Origin: Alphaproteobacteria bacterium | GTDB taxonomy: Bacteria > Pseudomonadota > Alphaproteobacteria > Rhodospirillales > Rhodospirillaceae | Direction of reading: 5' to 3' | DNA: 45,459 nt | Assembly (NCBI GenBank): GCA_030835385.1 | Contig: JAURPI010000028.1 | Span: 1-45,459, forward strand | Part shown: one piece after another, positions 43,561 through 45,459 of the stretch | Layout: the number at the start of each line of letters is the position of its first letter | Position numbering within the stretch: position 1 is the first letter of the stretch | Notes under the pieces: model-generated | Told to the model about the DNA's origin: nothing | The model's input: the letters and a program-made list of their open reading frames with translations, nothing else | Database searches by the model: none | Made by a program: the position numbers and the translations under genes

Positions 43561-43941
43561 CTAGGCGGCGTTCTCGCCCCGATTTTTGTTCGACCCAACG
43601 TAGGCTGCGGCACAATGTTCCGCACAATAAGGCTTCGTTTGAAAGATCGGCTCACCGCAAAAGTGGAAATTATCCTCTTTTGGGTCGCCGATAGGCCAGC
43701 GGCAGGTCTGGGTTGTCAGGGTCGCCAGAGTGTAAACTTTCGTTTCTTCCTTCTTTGGCTCAGCTTTCTTTCCGGCCCTTCTGATCGGAGAAGGACGGCT
43801 TTTCAGTCCAAGGCGATGCGCTTTGCCAACCACGGCATTCTTGGATACACCAAGGCGTTTGCCGATCTCTACAGTCGTCAAACCTTCAGACCACAGTTTT
43901 TTGAGCTTAGCGATGCGATCATCTGTCCATACATCAGGCAT
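43561..43941 (-). CDS. gcrA: GcrA cell-cycle regulator
   Basis: Alphaproteobacterial sigma-70-associated activator that responds to GANTC methylation. The 126 residues match family length. The N-terminal helix-turn-helix is WTDDRIAKLKKLWSEGLTTVEIGKRLGVSKNAVVGKAHRLGL. A basic linker follows (SRPSPIRRAGKKAEPKKEE), then the C-terminal sigma-interacting region with TCRWPIGDP and cysteines in FHFCGEP / YCAEHCAAAY. SD GAGGTG precedes the ATG. No GANTC site was seen by eye in the 135 bases upstream. The linked popZ is also part of the alphaproteobacterial cell-cycle network. Confidence 0.96.
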   Translation of the reverse strand: MPDVWTDDRIAKLKKLWSEGLTTVEIGKRLGVSKNAVVGKAHRLGLKSRPSPIRRAGKKAEPKKEETKVYTLATLTTQTCRWPIGDPKEDNFHFCGEPIFQTKPYCAEHCAAAYVGSNKNRGENAA

Positions 43942-44038
43942 AGGTCACCTCAGAATTTGGCCGGAGAATTATGTAAAAAAGGCGGAAAAGATTGGGAACA
44001 TACCCATACACGCCCCACCTGTCCATAACAGGAACGCG

Positions 44039-44067
44039 TTGGAGCCCAATAAGTTCAAACCTATACT
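44039..44067 (+). promoter_or_regulatory. Candidate promoter of the modA-like gene
   Basis: TTGGAG (44039-44044), a 17-base spacer and TATACT (44062-44067). Transcription would begin at about 44074, only a few bases before ATG 44077, so the message would be nearly leaderless or use ATG 44089. Confidence 0.5.
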
Positions 44068-44076
44068 CTCGTTGGT

Positions 44077-44910
44077 ATGACCGCATTCATGAGAAAAATC
44101 CGTTCCTTTGCTTTAGCTGTGATTTGCGCTTGTCTGACCTCGGGCGTGCAAGCGGCCGATGCAACCCGAATTTTGGTTCTGTCAGCCTCCAGCGCCGCGC
44201 CGGTTGTTCAAGAACTAGCGTCGCAGTTCACGGATCAATCAGGAGTTTCTGTGCGCGTATCCATCGGCAGCTCCGGCACGTTGGCACGACAGATCAACCA
44301 GAGCGCCCCAGCAGATATTTACATTTCTGCATCACCGCAGTGGATCGACCAACTGACATCACAAGGTCGCCTTGATCAGAAGCATTTGGCGCCGCTCGCT
44401 CGCAACCGTTTGGTTCTCGTCGGTCCCAAATCATCTCGGCAAACGGGCCTCCTCAACGCCTCAAAGCCTCTAGAGATACTGCGTCGGCTAGACGAAGGTC
44501 GCCTAGCTATTGGTGACCCGAGCCATGTCCCGGCTGGCTATTATGCAAAAGACGCGATCGAAACCCTCGGCATATGGCCGGCAGTTCGCGATCGTCTAGC
44601 TCTGCAATCGAATGTGCGGGCCGTTTTGGCCATGGTCGAGCGCGGCGAAACTCCACTTGGCATCGTATATGCAACCGACGCTGCTTTGAGCGATCGCGTT
44701 CGCATTGCCGCTATCATACCGCCGGAATCGCATGCGCCAATTGAGTACACAGTCGCGGTTCTAACGGGGCGGGCTTCAGACCACGTAACGGCATTCTATC
44801 GCAGCTTACTGAGCCCAAAGGGTCAAACCGTGTTTGAACGATATGGATTTGGTATGGTGCAAACACCTACTGTAATTCAATCCTCAAGCACGACCCCATC
44901 TATGCCATAG
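44077..44910 (+). CDS. modA: Molybdate-binding periplasmic protein (ModA-like)
   Basis: Periplasmic solute-binding protein of the ModA/tungstate type, up to 277 residues. Signal peptide MRKIRSFALAVICACLTSGVQA if ATG 44089 is used; ATG 44077 adds four residues. Mature features: ILVLSASSAAPVVQELASQFTDQSG, IGSSGTLARQINQSAPADIYISASPQWIDQL, RNRLVLVGPK, AIGDPSHVPAGYYAKDAIETLGIW and IVYATDAALSDRVRI. These match ModA, though the ligand could be another oxyanion. No modB or modC is adjacent, so permease genes must be elsewhere if it works in transport. The 3' end overlaps the convergent DUF1491 gene by 34 bases. Confidence 0.85.
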   Translation: MTAFMRKIRSFALAVICACLTSGVQAADATRILVLSASSAAPVVQELASQFTDQSGVSVRVSIGSSGTLARQINQSAPADIYISASPQWIDQLTSQGRLDQKHLAPLARNRLVLVGPKSSRQTGLLNASKPLEILRRLDEGRLAIGDPSHVPAGYYAKDAIETLGIWPAVRDRLALQSNVRAVLAMVERGETPLGIVYATDAALSDRVRIAAIIPPESHAPIEYTVAVLTGRASDHVTAFYRSLLSPKGQTVFERYGFGMVQTPTVIQSSSTTPSMP

Positions 44911-45218
44911 GTGCCCTTGGGGTCTTCGACTTCGATCACCCAAATATCGGCGTCGTACTTTCTTTGCCGGCCAATATACGAATCAGCATCGGACTCCGGG
45001 ACAAGGTCGCTCCCAGTCCCCGCCAACCATGCCAATTCCCCCAGTTCGGTGCGAACTTGGGTATAGACGCGACAGCCATCTGTGAACCTATTGACCTTGA
45101 CCAACACAGCCCCTGCATCATCGTCGCCTCTGCTGAGCAAGGCCGCCATGTAGCCATCCGCCTCTAACTGGCGAAGGAAGGCCTGCACCCAAACCCACGT
45201 CTTTAGTCGCGTTTCCAC
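44877..45218 (-). CDS. DUF1491 family protein
   Basis: A 113-residue protein of an alphaproteobacterial family of unknown function. The start is a GTG at 45216-45218 with AAGG eight bases upstream, giving VETRLKTWVWVQAFLRQLEADGYMA. The longer open frame upstream (78 codons) is not coding-like. The family core is SRGDDDAGAVLVKVNRFTDG, then CRVYTQVRTELGELAWLAGTG, ending in SYIGRQRKYDADIWVIEVEDP. It overlaps the 3' end of the modA-like gene (convergent). Confidence 0.85.
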   Translation of the reverse strand: METRLKTWVWVQAFLRQLEADGYMAALLSRGDDDAGAVLVKVNRFTDGCRVYTQVRTELGELAWLAGTGSDLVPESDADSYIGRQRKYDADIWVIEVEDPKGTYGIDGVVLED

Positions 45219-45245
45219 AGCTTCAACCTTGCCATGCCATCGGTT

Positions 45246-45275
45246 TTGACCTTTGATAAGCCATTGAAATAGTAT
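45246..45275 (+). promoter_or_regulatory. Candidate promoter upstream of a leader RNA
   Basis: TTGACC (45246-45251), an 18-base spacer and TAGTAT (45270-45275) on the plus strand, pointing away from the DUF1491 gene towards the window end. Confidence 0.4.
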
Positions 45276-45281
45276 AGATAA

Positions 45282-45369
45282 ACTTAGGTCACCGACCCGG
45301 CAAGTTCGGGTGTAAAGCCCCCTGGCTATGGGCCACTTTCGATGAGAGTTTCTGGGACGGGGGGACCTG
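45282..45369 (+). ncRNA. Possible structured leader RNA
   Basis: Downstream of the promoter is a GC-rich stretch able to form several stems: ACCCG/CGGGT (45295-45311), TGGC/GCCA (45323-45335) and a CCCCC run (45318-45322) facing GGGGG (45359-45364). It matches no riboswitch class I could confirm; a partial likeness to the cobalamin element core is not convincing. The gene it would lead lies outside the window. Confidence 0.25.
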
Positions 45370-45438
45370 ATGAGGCCTGACATGATTATGCTGTTTGAGC
45401 CCCTTTCTGATGACAGTCTGGGCCTGGTTAATGGTTGA
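45370..45438 (+). CDS. Possible 22-codon leader peptide
   Basis: ATG 45370, preceded by GGGGGGA at ideal spacing, opens MRPDMIMLFEPLSDDSLGL and stops at TGA 45436-45438. It follows the putative leader RNA. It could be a translated leader or chance; no runs of one amino acid suggest attenuation. Confidence 0.25.
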   Translation: MRPDMIMLFEPLSDDSLGLVNG

Positions 45439-45459
45439 GAACCACTCAGCATTAAGGAC

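Noticed and set aside
43437-43655. Minus-strand ORF overlapping the gcrA 3' end
   Set aside because: It lies in a different frame from gcrA with no ribosome site and no recognisable protein features.
45295-45365. Likeness to the cobalamin riboswitch core (GGTGTAAAGCC ... GCCACT)
   Set aside because: The B12-box and other conserved segments are missing, and no cobalamin gene is visible. Kept only as an unnamed structured RNA candidate.
45365-45420. CTGATGA motifs (45367 and 45410) resembling the hammerhead ribozyme core
   Set aside because: No GAAA box or matching stems follow at the required spacing.
45219-45452. 78-codon upstream extension of the DUF1491 protein
   Set aside because: The composition is not coding-like and the family starts at the RLKT..WVQA helix.
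1-45459. CRISPR arrays, insertion sequences, integrases, prophage genes
   Set aside because: No regularly spaced repeats, transposase or integrase motifs, or phage structural proteins were seen on either strand.

Overview
This window looks like chromosomal DNA of an alphaproteobacterium. It carries several genes largely confined to that class: gcrA, popZ, a DUF1491 protein and a PAS_5-type protein. It also has the order serS-tatC-tatB-tatA-scpB-scpA-M50 protease-nagZ-SPOR-argS-dgt next to a divergent erpA, and a valS/popZ/tolC/pcm block, both of which I know from alphaproteobacteria. Genus cannot be set from sequence reading alone. The three TonB-dependent receptors of the 'EEIVVTARKR' type suggest a free-living, probably aquatic, heterotroph.

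Layout. Positions 1-9626 (minus strand) are one tightly packed housekeeping operon with ATGA overlaps and small gaps. It runs dgt, argS, SPOR protein, nagZ, M50 protease, scpA, scpB, tatA, tatB, tatC, serS (cut by the window edge). erpA diverges from it. From 10.1 to 13.1 kb lie a small secreted CxxC protein and a TonB-dependent receptor broken by an amber codon just after its signal peptide. From 13.3 to 20.4 kb are xth, a Tat-exported aldo/keto reductase, a PAS_5 protein, ilvD, a 62-residue ORF and valS.

Positions 20.6-31.9 kb look like an accessory block. It holds a TPR/GT41 glycosyltransferase, a three-gene unit (exported NAD(P)-binding protein, SAM methyltransferase, unknown 119-residue protein), a decayed signalling-kinase gene, two intact TonB-dependent receptors in tandem and a divergent IclR regulator. 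The block sits between valS and popZ-tolC-pcm, which are usually adjacent in alphaproteobacteria, so the synteny appears to have been opened here. The IclR/receptor intergenic region holds a good promoter and several dyads that could be regulator sites.

From 31.9 to 35.3 kb are popZ, a first tolC, a PIMT-family methyltransferase and tRNA-Cys/tRNA-Asn behind a near-consensus promoter. From 35.5 to 42.5 kb is a type I secretion locus (second TolC, ABC exporter, HlyD adaptor) with a CHASE2-adenylate cyclase on the opposite strand inside it. No substrate gene is visible. From 42.5 kb to the end are an MBL-fold hydrolase, gcrA, an orphan molybdate-binding-like protein, a DUF1491 protein and a possible structured leader RNA running out of the window.

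No CRISPR array, insertion sequence, integrase or prophage gene was seen. The best candidates for something undescribed are the 22.5-24.8 kb three-gene unit with its receptors and IclR regulator, the cyclase inside the secretion locus, and the amber-interrupted receptor.
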